DNA from: Arthrobacter sp. B3I9
GTDB taxonomy: Bacteria > Actinomycetota > Actinomycetes > Actinomycetales > Micrococcaceae
DNA length: 64,000 nt
Reading direction: 5' to 3'
Assembly (NCBI RefSeq): GCF_030816935.1
Contig: NZ_JAUSYO010000001.1
Coordinates: 930,001-994,000, forward strand
Shown one piece after another: positions 16,836 through 26,092 of the stretch. The notes under the pieces are model-generated. The model did not search any database. It was given only the letters and a program-made list of their open reading frames with translations, and was not told the origin of the DNA. The position numbers and the translations under genes were made by a program. Position 1 is the stretch's first letter. Every line of letters starts with the position of its first letter.

Positions 16836-18134
16836 ATGAAGCGGCGTTCAATTGTGAAGTACGCGGCCGTTGCTGCGGCCATGTCACTGGGCCTGACCGC
16901 CTGTGGCGGCGGCGGCGGAGGCAGCAGCGATGCGAAGGCAGCGGGCACCGTCCGGGTCACGCTGGCCAACCACGTCTGGACCGAAGGCATCAAGGCAGCC
17001 ATCCCGGAATTCGAAAAGGCAAGCGGCCTCAAGGTCGAACTGACCCAGCTCGGTGAAGACCAGCTCTCGGATCAGTACAACGTCAAGCTCAACGCAGGCA
17101 GCGACGAGATCGACGTCATGATGTACCGCCCGCTGCAGGAGGGCAAGGCGTTCGCAAAGAACGGCTACCTCGCGGACCTGACGTCCAAGGTGTCCTCGGA
17201 CGCCACTTGGGACTGGAAGGATTACCAGGAGGGCCCGGTCAAGGCCTCCACCGTTGACGGCAAGGTCGTGGGCGTCCCGATCATCACCGAACGCGAAGTG
17301 CTGTACTACCGCAAGGACCTGCTGCAGGCCGCCGGACTCCAGGTCCCCAAGACCATGGACGAGCTCGAGGCCGCAGCCAAGGCGATCAAAGCGTCCTCGC
17401 CGGATACCGCCGGTTTCGTGGCCCGCACCGGCAAGTCCGCCGCCGTCACCCAGTTCTCCAGCTTCCTGTACAGCTTCGGTGGCGACTTCACCGATTCCAG
17501 CGGCAAGTCCGCCGTCAACTCCGACGCTGCCAAGAAGGCCTACGCCTTCTACGGCGGCCTGATCAAGAACTACGGTCCGGCCAACGTCAGCACGGACATG
17601 AGCTGGCCCGAGGCGATGGCCATCTTCACCCAGGGCAAGGCCGCCTTCTACACCGAAGCCGACTCGCTCTACAAGAACGCCACCGATCCGGCCAAGTCCA
17701 AGGTTGCTGACACGGTCGGTTTCGCCGCCCTGCCCGCGGGCCCGGCAGGTTCCAAGCCGTACAACATCCCGTCCTGGGGCCTGGCCGTGAACCAGGCCTC
17801 GAGCAACCAGGACAACGCCTGGAAGTTCATCCAGTGGGCCACGAGCAAGGAACGGACCCTGGCCGCACAGAAGGCTGGTGTCCCCGGACCCCGCGCCTCC
17901 GTCTGGTCCGATCCTGCGGGAACCTCGACCTACCCGAAGGATCTTGCGGACGCCATTGCCGCCAGCGCCAAGACCGGCATCGGACATGACCGTCCCGAGG
18001 TTGTCACGGTAGGCAAGGCCCGCGAAATCGTGGGCGCGCCGATCGTCGCCACCATCACGGGCGCAGACGCGTCCGCCGCCGCCGACTCGGCCCAGGACGC
18101 CTTCCAGACGTTCCTGGACAGCGAAAAGAAGTAG
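16836..18134 (+). CDS. ABC sugar transporter substrate-binding lipoprotein
   Basis: This 432-residue cluster-1 solute-binding protein has a lipoprotein signal (MKRRSIVKYAAVAAAMSLGL, lipobox LTAC with the acylated Cys). The mature protein has the usual bilobal signature (VRVTLANHVWTEGIKAAIPE, SWGLAVNQASSNQDNAWKFI). ATG 16836 has AAGGGAG upstream. It is the first gene of the operon and is followed by a stable hairpin that would keep its mRNA abundant relative to the permeases. The ligand is probably a sugar acid (galactonate, gluconate, mannonate or an oligosaccharide of these), inferred from the downstream enzymes. No ATPase gene is present; a shared MsiK-type ATPase is likely. Confidence 0.9.
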   Translation: MKRRSIVKYAAVAAAMSLGLTACGGGGGGSSDAKAAGTVRVTLANHVWTEGIKAAIPEFEKASGLKVELTQLGEDQLSDQYNVKLNAGSDEIDVMMYRPLQEGKAFAKNGYLADLTSKVSSDATWDWKDYQEGPVKASTVDGKVVGVPIITEREVLYYRKDLLQAAGLQVPKTMDELEAAAKAIKASSPDTAGFVARTGKSAAVTQFSSFLYSFGGDFTDSSGKSAVNSDAAKKAYAFYGGLIKNYGPANVSTDMSWPEAMAIFTQGKAAFYTEADSLYKNATDPAKSKVADTVGFAALPAGPAGSKPYNIPSWGLAVNQASSNQDNAWKFIQWATSKERTLAAQKAGVPGPRASVWSDPAGTSTYPKDLADAIAASAKTGIGHDRPEVVTVGKAREIVGAPIVATITGADASAAADSAQDAFQTFLDSEKK

Positions 18135-18178
18135 GGGCCGGGCGGATCCTGCGCCACGTGCACTACGCAGCCCCGGTT

Positions 18179-18203
18179 GGGTCGGCAGCGAACCTGCCGG
18201 CCC
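18179..18203 (+). terminator. Intercistronic hairpin after the binding-protein gene
   Basis: GGGTCGGCAG-cgaac-CTGCCGGCCC forms a 10-bp stem with one wobble pair, in the 113-bp gap between the binding-protein and permease genes. No T tract follows, so it fits an mRNA-stabilising or attenuating hairpin common at this place in sugar ABC operons. Confidence 0.5.
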
Positions 18204-18247
18204 GCCGGGGCCCCTCTTCACTTCACCCCCAACTTTTTAGGTGAATC

Positions 18248-19201
18248 ATGTCTGTACTGAACCCTCCCCGCAGTGCGCCTGCCCCCAGCGCCGGCCGCCC
18301 CTCCGGGGCGCGTGAAAACTTCTCCGCCTGGTCCAACCGGCACCGCAAATGGCTGTTCGCCGCCCCCGCCATGGTCTTCGTCGGTGTCCTCATTGTCTTC
18401 CCGCTGGCGTGGACCCTCTATCTGAGCCTCACCGATTCCCAGGGCTCCGTCCGTGCCGCTGCCGAGTTCATCGGCCTGCAGAACTACATGACGGTCCTCT
18501 CCGACACGGAACGCTTCTGGCCCGCCGTCGGCCGCACGCTGTCCTTCACCGGCGTCGCACTGGTCTGCGAGATCGTGCTCGGCATGTGCATCGCGCTGCT
18601 GCTGTGGCGCCCCTTCCGCGGCGAGAAATTCGTCCGGGTGGCCATCCTGCTCCCACTGGTCGCCACCCCCGTGGCCGTCGGCATGATGTGGCGGCTGATC
18701 TTCGACCCGAATATCGGCTTCGCCAACCAGCTGCTCGGCATGGTCGGCATCCCCGCCCAGCCGTGGCTCTCCGGCCAGGACACCGCGCTGGGCACCACGA
18801 TCTTCATGGACGTGTGGCAGTGGACCCCCATGGTGGTCCTGATCCTGCTCGCGGGCCTGACCTCCCTCTCCGAGGAACCCGATGAGGCAGCCCGGATGGA
18901 CGGCGCCAACTCCTTCCAGCGCTTCTTCTTCATCACGCTGCCGCTCATGATGCCCACCGTGATCGTCGCCATCCTGCTCCGGGGCATTGACGCCCTGAAG
19001 ACCTTCGACATCCTCTATGCCACCAAGGGCAAGGGCGGCGGATCCTTCCACGAGGTGGAGACCCTCAACGTCTACGCCTACGGCCTGAGCTTCGACTACA
19101 ACCAGTACGGGCTCTCCTCCGCGGTGCTGATCCTGTTCTTCATGATCATCATCGGCACCATGTGGCTGCTGACCATGCGCAAGAAAGCGGTAAGCAAATG
19201 A
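18248..19201 (+). CDS. ABC sugar transporter permease (MalF-like)
   Basis: The protein has 317 residues with six membrane segments and a cytoplasmic N-terminus. The EAA-loop motif is EEPDEAARMDGANSFQRFFF (consensus EAA-x3-G), which docks the ATPase. It belongs to the CUT1 MalF/UgpA type. The stop codon overlaps the start of the next permease by ATGA. Confidence 0.92.
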   Translation: MSVLNPPRSAPAPSAGRPSGARENFSAWSNRHRKWLFAAPAMVFVGVLIVFPLAWTLYLSLTDSQGSVRAAAEFIGLQNYMTVLSDTERFWPAVGRTLSFTGVALVCEIVLGMCIALLLWRPFRGEKFVRVAILLPLVATPVAVGMMWRLIFDPNIGFANQLLGMVGIPAQPWLSGQDTALGTTIFMDVWQWTPMVVLILLAGLTSLSEEPDEAARMDGANSFQRFFFITLPLMMPTVIVAILLRGIDALKTFDILYATKGKGGGSFHEVETLNVYAYGLSFDYNQYGLSSAVLILFFMIIIGTMWLLTMRKKAVSK

Positions 19202-20094
19202 CCGTATTGTCCGAAAACACAGACAACACCGGCTCCCGGACCTCCGACGCCCCGGCACCGGTACGGCGCCGCCGGAAGCCCCTGGGCACGCGTGCATACA
19301 AGGTCTTCCGCGTCCTGGCCCTGATTGCCGTGGTGCTCTTCCTGATCGCGCCGCTGATCTGGATGCTGCTTGCCTCCTTCAAGACCAACGTGGACATCTA
19401 CGACACCGGCAAGGCGCTGCTCTTCAGCCCCACCACCGAGAACTACGCCAATGTGCTGCAGCGCAACAACTACTTCATCTTCATCTTCAACAGCTTCTGG
19501 GTGGCCTTCGTCTCCACGGTCCTTTCCCTGGTCCTGGGTGTCCCGGCGGCATACGCAATGAGCCGCTTCACGATGCACCGCTCGGCCCTTGTGGTCCTCA
19601 TGGCCCGCGTCATTCCCGGCGTCTCCCTGCTGGTGCCGTGGTACTACGTGTTCTCCAACCTGAAAATGGTCGGCGGGTTCGAGGTGCTGATCCTCAGCCA
19701 CATGTTCGTTGCCCTGCCGCTGATCGTCTACATCATGATGAGCTACTTCGATTCAATGCCGCTCGAGCTCGAGGAGTCGGCCCAGGTGGACGGGCTCACC
19801 CCGATCGGCGCCTTCCGCCGGATCACGCTGCCGCTTTCGGTCGCCGGCATCGCTACCGCTGGCATCCTGTCCTTCATCTTCTCGTGGAACAACTTCATGT
19901 TCGCCCTGGTGCTCTCCGGCTCCAAGACCAAGACCCTGCCGGTCGCGATCTTCGACTTCGTCTCCTACGCCAGCATCGACTGGGGCGGACTGATGGCGGC
20001 GGCCACGGTTGTCACTATCCCCATCATGATCATTGCGCTCTTCACGCAGAAGTACATCGTCTCCGGCATGACCGCCGGGGCGACCAAGGGCTAG
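19198..20094 (+). CDS. ABC sugar transporter permease (MalG-like)
   Basis: The protein has 298 residues, an Arg-rich cytoplasmic N-terminus and six membrane segments. The EAA loop is LELEESAQVDGLTPIGAFRR. ATG 19198 lies within the stop of the upstream permease, so the pair is translationally coupled and forms the heterodimeric pore. The enzyme genes follow after 7 bp, so uptake and catabolism are one transcription unit. Confidence 0.92.
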   Translation: MTVLSENTDNTGSRTSDAPAPVRRRRKPLGTRAYKVFRVLALIAVVLFLIAPLIWMLLASFKTNVDIYDTGKALLFSPTTENYANVLQRNNYFIFIFNSFWVAFVSTVLSLVLGVPAAYAMSRFTMHRSALVVLMARVIPGVSLLVPWYYVFSNLKMVGGFEVLILSHMFVALPLIVYIMMSYFDSMPLELEESAQVDGLTPIGAFRRITLPLSVAGIATAGILSFIFSWNNFMFALVLSGSKTKTLPVAIFDFVSYASIDWGGLMAAATVVTIPIMIIALFTQKYIVSGMTAGATKG

Positions 20095-20101
20095 GTACCA
20101 G

Positions 20102-21250
20102 ATGACACTCATCAGCAGAATTGAAACCTTCCTCGTCGCGCCGCGCTGGCTGTTCGTCCGGATCGAGACGGACAGCGGGATCGTCGGCTGGGGCGAAGCA
20201 ACGTGCGAGGGCCGCAGCGAAACCGTGCGCACCGCCGTCGAGCAGCTCTCCGAGCTGCTGATCGGCACCGACGCGCTCCGGATCGAGGACCACTGGCAGG
20301 TCATGACCAAGGGCTCCTTCTACCGGGGCGGCCCCATCCTGGCCAGCGCCGTCTCCGGCCTGGACCAGGCCCTCTGGGACATCGCGGGCAAGCACTTCAA
20401 CACCCCGGTGCACCAGCTTCTGGGCGGCCACGTCCGGGACCGGATCCGCATGTACGGCTGGGTCGGGGGAGACGAACCCAACGAAGTCGCCGACCAGATC
20501 AGCGCCCAGCTGGAGGTCGGCCTTACCGCCGTCAAGATGAATGCCAGCGGCCGGATGAGCCCCGTCGCCTCCGTGGCCGAGCTCGACGGCGTCGTCGCCC
20601 GGGTCGCCGCCGCCCGCGAGGTCCTCGGCGAGCACCGTGACGTTGCGGTGGACTTCCACGGCCGCTTCACCCTGGCCAACGCCCGCCGCGTGGCCCCGCT
20701 GCTGGAACCGTACCGGCCCTTCTTCCTCGAAGAGCCCGTGGTCCCGGAAAACACGCACCTGCTGCGTGAGTTCACCTCCTCGACGACGACGCCGGTCTCC
20801 ACCGGCGAGAGGCTCTACAGCCGGCAGGAATTCCTGCCCGCACTGCAGGCCGGCATCGCCGTCGCCCAGCCGGACCTTTCCCACGCCGGCGGCATCACCG
20901 AGGTCCGGAAGATCGCCTCGCTCGCTGAAATCTACGAGGTCCAGCTCGCCCCGCACTGCCCGCTGGGCCCGCTGGCACTGGCCGCCTGCCTGCAGGTGGG
21001 CTTTGCCACGCCGAACTTCCTGATCCAGGAACAAAGCATCGGGATCCACTACAACAAGGGCGCCGAGGTCCTGGACTACGTCGTGGACAAGACCCCGCTG
21101 AAGTTCGTGGACGGTCACATCGAACGGCTCACCGGTCCCGGCCTGGGCATCGAGATCGACGAGGCAGTGGTCCGCGCCGCGGACAAGCGCGGGCACGCCT
21201 GGCGCGGTCCCGTCTGGCGGCACTCCGACGGCGCCTTCGCGGAATGGTGA
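20102..21250 (+). CDS. dgoD: D-galactonate dehydratase (enolase superfamily)
   Basis: This 382-residue enolase-superfamily enzyme likely converts D-galactonate to 2-keto-3-deoxy-D-galactonate. Metal ligands are visible as VDFHGRF (Asp, with the His acid of DgoD), FLEEPV (Glu) and STGERL (Glu); the second His is in LAPHCPLGP. Length, the W-G-E-A-T start region and the C-terminal RGHAWRGPVW motif fit DgoD. It lies 7 bp after the permease gene. Substrate is assigned by motif similarity, so another acid sugar such as arabinonate cannot be excluded. Confidence 0.85.
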   Translation: MTLISRIETFLVAPRWLFVRIETDSGIVGWGEATCEGRSETVRTAVEQLSELLIGTDALRIEDHWQVMTKGSFYRGGPILASAVSGLDQALWDIAGKHFNTPVHQLLGGHVRDRIRMYGWVGGDEPNEVADQISAQLEVGLTAVKMNASGRMSPVASVAELDGVVARVAAAREVLGEHRDVAVDFHGRFTLANARRVAPLLEPYRPFFLEEPVVPENTHLLREFTSSTTTPVSTGERLYSRQEFLPALQAGIAVAQPDLSHAGGITEVRKIASLAEIYEVQLAPHCPLGPLALAACLQVGFATPNFLIQEQSIGIHYNKGAEVLDYVVDKTPLKFVDGHIERLTGPGLGIEIDEAVVRAADKRGHAWRGPVWRHSDGAFAEW

Positions 21251-21302
21251 CGGCCGGCATGACAGCCACAATGACGGACACCCTATGAAGGAGCAGCCCA
21301 GC

Positions 21303-21989
21303 ATGGAGAACAGCCTGACCGCCGAGACCCTGACCCCCGAGACACTGCTCGCCGGGATACGGCAGACCCGCCTCGTCGCGATCGTCCGGGGCACCGACGG
21401 CGCGGCCGCAGCGAAGGCCGCGCTGGCGGCAATGGAGGAGGGCTTCCGCTACGTCGAAATCGCCCTCACCACGCCGGGTGCGCTCGAGGCCATCCGGGAG
21501 GTGCGGGCAGCGGCTCCCGCCGGAAGCTTCGTCGGCGCCGGAACGGTGCTCACAAAGCAGGACGTGGACAACGTCGCAGGGGCTGGCGGCCAGTTCATCG
21601 TCACCCCGTCACTGGCGCCGTCCATCGAAGAGGCGGCCGGCCGGGGCATCCCTGTCCTGGCGGGGGCGCTCACCCCAAGCGAGGCCCTCGAGGCGATGAA
21701 CCGCGGTGCCACCGCGGTGAAGCTCTTCCCCGCCTCGATCGGCGGCCCGGGCTATCTGAAGGCGCTGCGCGACCCGTTCCCGGACATCCCCTTCATTGCT
21801 GTCGGCGGAGTGGGGCTCGACGAGGCGGCCGGCTACTGGGGAGCGGGCGCGATCGCTGTCGGACTCGGTGGCCCGCTGTTCGGCGACGCCGGATCAGGCG
21901 GCGATCTTGCTCCCGTGCGGCAGCGGGCCCGCAGTTTCGTCGCCCTGGCGTCCGACTTTGACCGTCGGCTTGCGGAGAGCGGGCGGTGA
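21303..21989 (+). CDS. 2-dehydro-3-deoxy-6-phosphogalactonate/gluconate aldolase
   Basis: This is a 228-residue class I aldolase of the KDPG/KDPGal family that cleaves the phosphorylated keto-deoxy acid to pyruvate and glyceraldehyde 3-phosphate. The Schiff-base Lys is in ATAVKLFPASIGGPGYLKAL, and the Glu near the N-terminus is in GFRYVEIALTTPGA. ATG 21303 is chosen because AAGGAG at 21288-21293 lies 9 nt upstream; ATG 21285 would sit on that site. The stop overlaps the kinase start (GTGA). Confidence 0.88.
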   Translation: MENSLTAETLTPETLLAGIRQTRLVAIVRGTDGAAAAKAALAAMEEGFRYVEIALTTPGALEAIREVRAAAPAGSFVGAGTVLTKQDVDNVAGAGGQFIVTPSLAPSIEEAAGRGIPVLAGALTPSEALEAMNRGATAVKLFPASIGGPGYLKALRDPFPDIPFIAVGGVGLDEAAGYWGAGAIAVGLGGPLFGDAGSGGDLAPVRQRARSFVALASDFDRRLAESGR

Positions 21990-22975
21990 CTGCCGCCGTC
22001 GGGCTTTCCCCCGTCGACCTCCTGACCTTTGGCGAATCCATGGTCTCGTTGCGCTCGGCGGGTCCGCTGTCCTCCGGCGGCGCACTGACGATGCATGTGG
22101 CCGGGGCGGAGTCGAATGTGGCGGTCGGCGTCGCCCGGCTCGGACACAGCGTCAGCTGGGCCGGCGTGGTGGGTGCCGACCCGCACGGCGAGTTCATCCT
22201 CCGCCAGCTCCGCGCCGAAGGCGTCGGGCTGCAGTACCGGCAGGACGGTATCCGCCGGACCGGCGTGATGTTCCTCGAACAGCGCACGGCCGATGTCACC
22301 CGGGCGTTCTACTACCGGTCCGGCTCCGCCGGGTCCACACTCAGCCGGGAGGACGTGGACACTGCCATGCAGCAGAAGCCGCGCATTCTGCACCTGACGG
22401 GCATCACGGCAGCGCTGGGCCCGGAATCCCGGAAGGCCGTGGAATACGCCGCCGAGCGCGCCGCTGCTGACGGCGTGGTGGTGTCACTCGACGTCAACTA
22501 CCGGAGCAAGCTCTGGTCCCGGGAGGAGGCGCGTGAGGTGCTTCTTCCGCTTGTCCGGCATGCCAGCATCCTGATCGCCTCCGAGGACGAACTCGGACTG
22601 GTGTCGTCGGCGCCTGCGGACACCTCGGACCAGGACGCCCTCGAAACGGCGATGGTCGCCGAGCTGCTGGGCCGGGGCGTGGGCGAAGTTGTGGTCAAGC
22701 GCGGCGCCGCCGGCGCCGGAGTCCACACCGCCGACGGCCGGTGGGAAGCGGCTGCGGTGCCCGTGACCAGCATCGATACCGTGGGAGCCGGAGACGCCTT
22801 CACGGCCGGCTACCTCTCCGCACTGCTCGACGGCGCCGACGTGTCCGGCCGCCTGCAGCGTGGTGCCCTTACCGGGGCCTTCGCCGTCAGCACCGCCGGG
22901 GACTGGGAAGGCCTGCCGCACCGTGCCGAACTTGCGCTGCTGGCGACTACCCCCGGCGGGACCACCCAACGATAA
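21986..22975 (+). CDS. 2-keto-3-deoxygluconate/galactonate kinase (PfkB family)
   Basis: The protein has 329 residues and a ribokinase-type fold. The N-terminal LTFGESMVSLRS and the C-terminal signature DTVGAGDAFTAGYLSALL, with the catalytic Asp, are clear. It phosphorylates KDG or KDGal before the aldolase step. The GTG start at 21986 overlaps the aldolase stop. Because the operon has two dehydratases giving C4-epimeric products but a single kinase, it may accept both. Confidence 0.87.
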   Translation: MTAAVGLSPVDLLTFGESMVSLRSAGPLSSGGALTMHVAGAESNVAVGVARLGHSVSWAGVVGADPHGEFILRQLRAEGVGLQYRQDGIRRTGVMFLEQRTADVTRAFYYRSGSAGSTLSREDVDTAMQQKPRILHLTGITAALGPESRKAVEYAAERAAADGVVVSLDVNYRSKLWSREEAREVLLPLVRHASILIASEDELGLVSSAPADTSDQDALETAMVAELLGRGVGEVVVKRGAAGAGVHTADGRWEAAAVPVTSIDTVGAGDAFTAGYLSALLDGADVSGRLQRGALTGAFAVSTAGDWEGLPHRAELALLATTPGGTTQR

Positions 22976-23035
22976 GCCACCGCGGGCCGGACCCGGCACG
23001 CCTCCATCTCCCGACTAAGAAAGCCTGGAACTGCT

Positions 23036-24265
23036 GTGAAAATCATTGCCGCTGAAGTCTTCGTGACCAGCCCGTCCCGGAACTTCGTGACGCTTCGGAT
23101 CACCACCGAGGACGGCGTGACCGGTATCGGTGACGCCACCCTGAACGGGCGTGAGCTCGCGGTCGCGGCGTACCTGAAGGAGCACGTTGCGCAGTTGCTG
23201 ATCGGAAAGGATCCGCACCGGATCGAGGACACCTGGCAGTTCCTGTACCGGTCCTCGTACTGGCGCCGCGGCCCGGTGACGATGGCGGCGATCGCCGCCG
23301 TGGACATGGCGTTGTGGGACATCAAGGGCAAGCTGGCGGGCATGCCGGTGTACCAGCTGCTCGGCGGGGCGTCGCGGAACGGTCTGCGTGCGTACGGGCA
23401 CGCCTCGGGCTCGGATCTGGAGTCGTTGTTTGATTCCGTGCGGGAGCATCTGGAGCTGGGCTACAAGTCGATCCGGATCCAGACCGCGGTGCCGGGGATC
23501 AAGGCTGTGTACGGGGTCGCGGCGCAGGCGCAGGCCTCGGGCGAGCGCTATGACTACGAACCGGCCGGGCGCGGGGCGTTCCCGCTGGAGGAGGACTGGG
23601 ACACCCGCGCCTACCTGCGGCACCTGCCCACCGTGTTCGAGGCGGTCCGGAACGAGTTCGGTCCGGAAATCCCGCTGCTGCACGACGGCCACCACCGGAT
23701 GACCCCGATCCAGGCCGCGAAGCTCGGCAAGGCGCTCGAACCATACGACCTGTTCTGGCTGGAGGACTGCACTCCTGCGGAGAACCAGGAGGCGCTGCGC
23801 CTGGTCCGGCAGCACACCACCACGCCGCTGGCCATCGGTGAAATCTTCAACACTGTGTACGACTACCAGACCATCATCAAGGAACAGCTGATCGATTACG
23901 TCCGGGCCGCGTCGACGCACTTCGGCGGGATTTCGCCGTTGAAGAAGGTGATGGACTTCGCCGCGCAGTACCAGATCAAGTCCGGCTTCCACGGGCCCAC
24001 GGACATTTCCCCGGTCGGGTTCGCCGCGCAGCTGCACGTGGGCCTGGCGATCCACAACTACGGGATCCAGGAGTACATGCAGCACTCGGACAAGACCAAC
24101 GAGGTCTTCGAGCAGTCGATGACGTTCGTGGACGGTTACCTGCACCCGGGGAACGAGCCGGGCCTCGGCGTCGAGTTCAACGCCGAAGCCGCGGCAGCCT
24201 ACCCCTACCAGCAGGCGTACCTGCCCTACAACCGCCTCGTCGACGGAACGGTCCACGACTGGTAA
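23036..24265 (+). CDS. manD: D-mannonate dehydratase (enolase superfamily, ManD/RspA type)
   Basis: This 409-residue enzyme dehydrates D-mannonate (and in some members D-gluconate) to 2-keto-3-deoxygluconate. Visible ManD features are the [20 protein letters not shown] segment, [11 protein letters not shown] (Asp metal ligand and His), WLEDCTPAE (Glu), AIGEIFN (Glu) and [11 protein letters not shown]. The GTG start at 23036 lies 60 bp past the kinase gene. It ends the operon, before a strong terminator. Its codon choices look slightly less GC-rich at third positions (many GTG/TTG/TCG) than the preceding genes. Confidence 0.88.
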   Translation: MKIIAAEVFVTSPSRNFVTLRITTEDGVTGIGDATLNGRELAVAAYLKEHVAQLLIGKDPHRIEDTWQFLYRSSYWRRGPVTMAAIAAVDMALWDIKGKLAGMPVYQLLGGASRNGLRAYGHASGSDLESLFDSVREHLELGYKSIRIQTAVPGIKAVYGVAAQAQASGERYDYEPAGRGAFPLEEDWDTRAYLRHLPTVFEAVRNEFGPEIPLLHDGHHRMTPIQAAKLGKALEPYDLFWLEDCTPAENQEALRLVRQHTTTPLAIGEIFNTVYDYQTIIKEQLIDYVRAASTHFGGISPLKKVMDFAAQYQIKSGFHGPTDISPVGFAAQLHVGLAIHNYGIQEYMQHSDKTNEVFEQSMTFVDGYLHPGNEPGLGVEFNAEAAAAYPYQQAYLPYNRLVDGTVHDW

Positions 24266-24284
24266 GCGTTCCCGCAACCAAAAT

Positions 24285-24332
24285 GGTCCCGGGAGGCGAG
24301 CTTTCGCTCAGCCGCCCGGGACCTGTTTTGTT
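24285..24332 (+). terminator. Rho-independent terminator of the sugar-acid operon
   Basis: GGTCCCGGG (24285-24293) pairs with CCCGGGACC (24315-24323), extended inward by GGCGAGC/GCTCAGCC, and is followed by TGTTTTGTT. It lies 20 bp past the manD stop. Confidence 0.88.
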
Positions 24333-24376
24333 AAGAGGGGTTTCCCTGCGTCCCGTTTACCGGGTCTGCCGGTGGC

Positions 24377-24586
24377 TCAGTGAATGAGTTCCCGGGTCAT
24401 GCCGAAGGGGACCTGGTCGGACAGTGCCGCCGTGTAGTGCCCGGGCTTGTGCCGCGTGAGCAGGATGCCGTGCGTCCCGGTGGTCATGGCGAGCTGCTGC
24501 AGCCCGCGGACTGCCTCGTTGAGTCGTTCGTCGAGGACATGCCGGCTGTCGACTTGGATCTCAATGGAGTCGGTAATCGTGGTCAT
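24377..24586 (-). CDS. Small hypothetical protein
   Basis: The protein has 69 residues. MTTITDSIEIQVDSRHVLD is followed by a helix with ERLNEAVRGLQQLA and a strand-rich end (THGILLTRHKPGHYTAAL). Composition is protein-like and hydrophobic positions alternate regularly. AAGAAAG lies about 9 nt upstream of ATG 24586. I do not recognise a family. It could be a small alpha/beta regulatory or ligand-binding protein. Confidence 0.6.
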   Translation of the reverse strand: MTTITDSIEIQVDSRHVLDERLNEAVRGLQQLAMTTGTHGILLTRHKPGHYTAALSDQVPFGMTRELIH

Positions 24587-24907
24587 TGCTCAGTCTTTCT
24601 TGGAGTACTTCTAGTCGGCCCCAATGGATTCAGGAACCATAACGTCATATTTATTGTCTCGTCAAGTTTCTCCGTTGCCTCCGTCCGGCGCCCAAACCCG
24701 GCCGGGGCCCGGTGCTGGCTACTGACCTGCGGTTCTACTCCGGAACTGGTTCCGATGGTGAAGGTGGTCACCTCGACGCCCCGGGCGGTGCGAGCCGTGT
24801 CAAGGACGGCCGGAACGCCGCCCGTCCGCCGCCCGTCCGCTGCCCGGACAAAGGCGGTAATCTTCAGCAAGGACCTCTATCCACTTCACTAAAGGCGGAA
24901 GCAGAAC
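24587..24907. other. Intergenic region between small protein and PAP2 genes
   Basis: This 321-bp divergent gap contains the leader of the PAP2 gene (GGCGGAAG before ATG 24908) and the promoter of the small minus-strand gene, with an AT-rich patch near 24640-24670. A minus-strand frame from TTG 24870 ends in an ATGA overlap with the small gene, but its composition is not convincing. Confidence 0.4.
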
Positions 24908-25690
24908 ATGGCCGAGGAGCAAGCCCGGACGTCGCAGGGCCGGTGGCGCGTCTTCCATGACAAATTTGTCGTGGAGGAACGCTATATAAGCGCGGCTGCA
25001 CGGAGAAATCTCTTCCGGATCGCCGTCGTCCTGATAGTCGTCGGAATCGTGCTGTTTTCGGTCATCCTGACCGACGTTCTCCTGAGGGACGGCGTCGCCG
25101 ACGCAGATGAGCCCGTGCGCTCCTGGCTCCTGACCCTGCGCTCAGGGCCGCTGACCACCATCATGATCATCCTCGCGATCATCTTCGGCCCGGTTGCCCT
25201 GCCGATCATTGTCCTGGTGGTCACCGTTGCGTGGGGGCTGCTGGCCAAGCACGCCTGGCGCCCCATCCTGCTCGCGGGGGCGATGCTGACCGGCGTGATC
25301 CTGGCCCAGGTGGTGGGCCGGACCGTGGAGCGGCAGCGTCCCCCGTTGGACCTGATGCTTTTTGGCGCCGACACCACTTTCTCTTTCCCGTCGGGGCACG
25401 TCCTCGGTGCGTGTGACTTCCTGCTCGTCACGACGTACCTCGTGTATTCGCGTCGGCGCAATCCGCGGTCCGCCGTGGTCGCTTTCGCCGTCGCCGGAGT
25501 CGGGATCTTCTTTGCCGCGGTCAGCCGCCTCTACCTCGGATACCACTGGACCACGGACGCCCTGGCGTCGCTGTCCCTTTCCTTCGTGGTGCTGGGCGCA
25601 GTGATAGCCCTCGACACCTGGCGGACCGCCCGGATCCCGGGCGAGCGCATCACCGGAACCCTCTCAAAGGCCGAAACCAGCAAGGACTAG
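24908..25690 (+). CDS. PAP2-family membrane phosphatase
   Basis: The protein has 260 residues and about six membrane segments. The phosphatase motifs are present in order: RTVERQRPP (motif 1), SFPSGH (motif 2, His acid) and SRLYLGYHWTTD (motif 3, nucleophile His). Such enzymes dephosphorylate lipid phosphates, for example phosphatidate or undecaprenyl pyrophosphate, at the outer face. The exact substrate is unknown. GGCGGAAG precedes the ATG. It appears to be a single-gene unit. Confidence 0.9.
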   Translation: MAEEQARTSQGRWRVFHDKFVVEERYISAAARRNLFRIAVVLIVVGIVLFSVILTDVLLRDGVADADEPVRSWLLTLRSGPLTTIMIILAIIFGPVALPIIVLVVTVAWGLLAKHAWRPILLAGAMLTGVILAQVVGRTVERQRPPLDLMLFGADTTFSFPSGHVLGACDFLLVTTYLVYSRRRNPRSAVVAFAVAGVGIFFAAVSRLYLGYHWTTDALASLSLSFVVLGAVIALDTWRTARIPGERITGTLSKAETSKD

Positions 25691-25731
25691 TCCGCCCTTG
25701 TCCGGGGCGGCTGCCGATGCCACCATGGGCC

Positions 25732-26040
25732 ATGGCCACCGAAGACGACGTCCGCCGCGCCGCCCTGGCCCTGCCGGGCGTGGTGGAGCGGTCGAGCTGG
25801 GGCCGGCCGGCATGGTTTGCGGCCACCCTGATGGCTCGGATCTGGGACGACGGGGTTCTGACGGTTAAGACGGAGGAGCGCGAGGCGCTGGCCGGTACAG
25901 ACCCGGCAACCTACTTCTGGACGCCGCACCATGACCGGTCACCGCAGCTGGTGCTCGTCCGCCTGGAGCGCATAGGCCTCCAGGAACTCGGCGAGCTCCT
26001 TGACGAATCACACCGGCTCGCCGGGGGCCGACGCCGGTAG
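25732..26040 (+). CDS. MmcQ/YjbR family DNA-binding-like protein
   Basis: This 102-residue protein of the CyaY-like MmcQ/YjbR fold shows DDVRRAALALPGVVERSSWG at the start, then WFAATLMARIWDDGVL and the LERIGLQELGELLDESHRLA helix. The family has a weak DNA-binding annotation and no settled role. Three ATGs (25717, 25725 out of frame, 25732) are close together; 25732 is preferred as it begins the conserved domain directly. Confidence 0.75.
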   Translation: MATEDDVRRAALALPGVVERSSWGRPAWFAATLMARIWDDGVLTVKTEEREALAGTDPATYFWTPHHDRSPQLVLVRLERIGLQELGELLDESHRLAGGRRR

Positions 26041-26092
26041 CGCCGCCATGGGGCGGGGTCAGGAGGCGGGGCGGGTCAGGAGGCGGACCCAG

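Noticed and set aside
16836..18134. Riboswitch in the leader of the binding-protein gene
   Set aside because: The leader is only about 80 nt from the candidate promoter and shows no recognisable conserved aptamer.
24583..24870. 95-residue minus-strand frame overlapping the start of the 69-residue gene by ATGA
   Set aside because: The start is TTG, the composition is not protein-like, and nothing but the overlap supports it.
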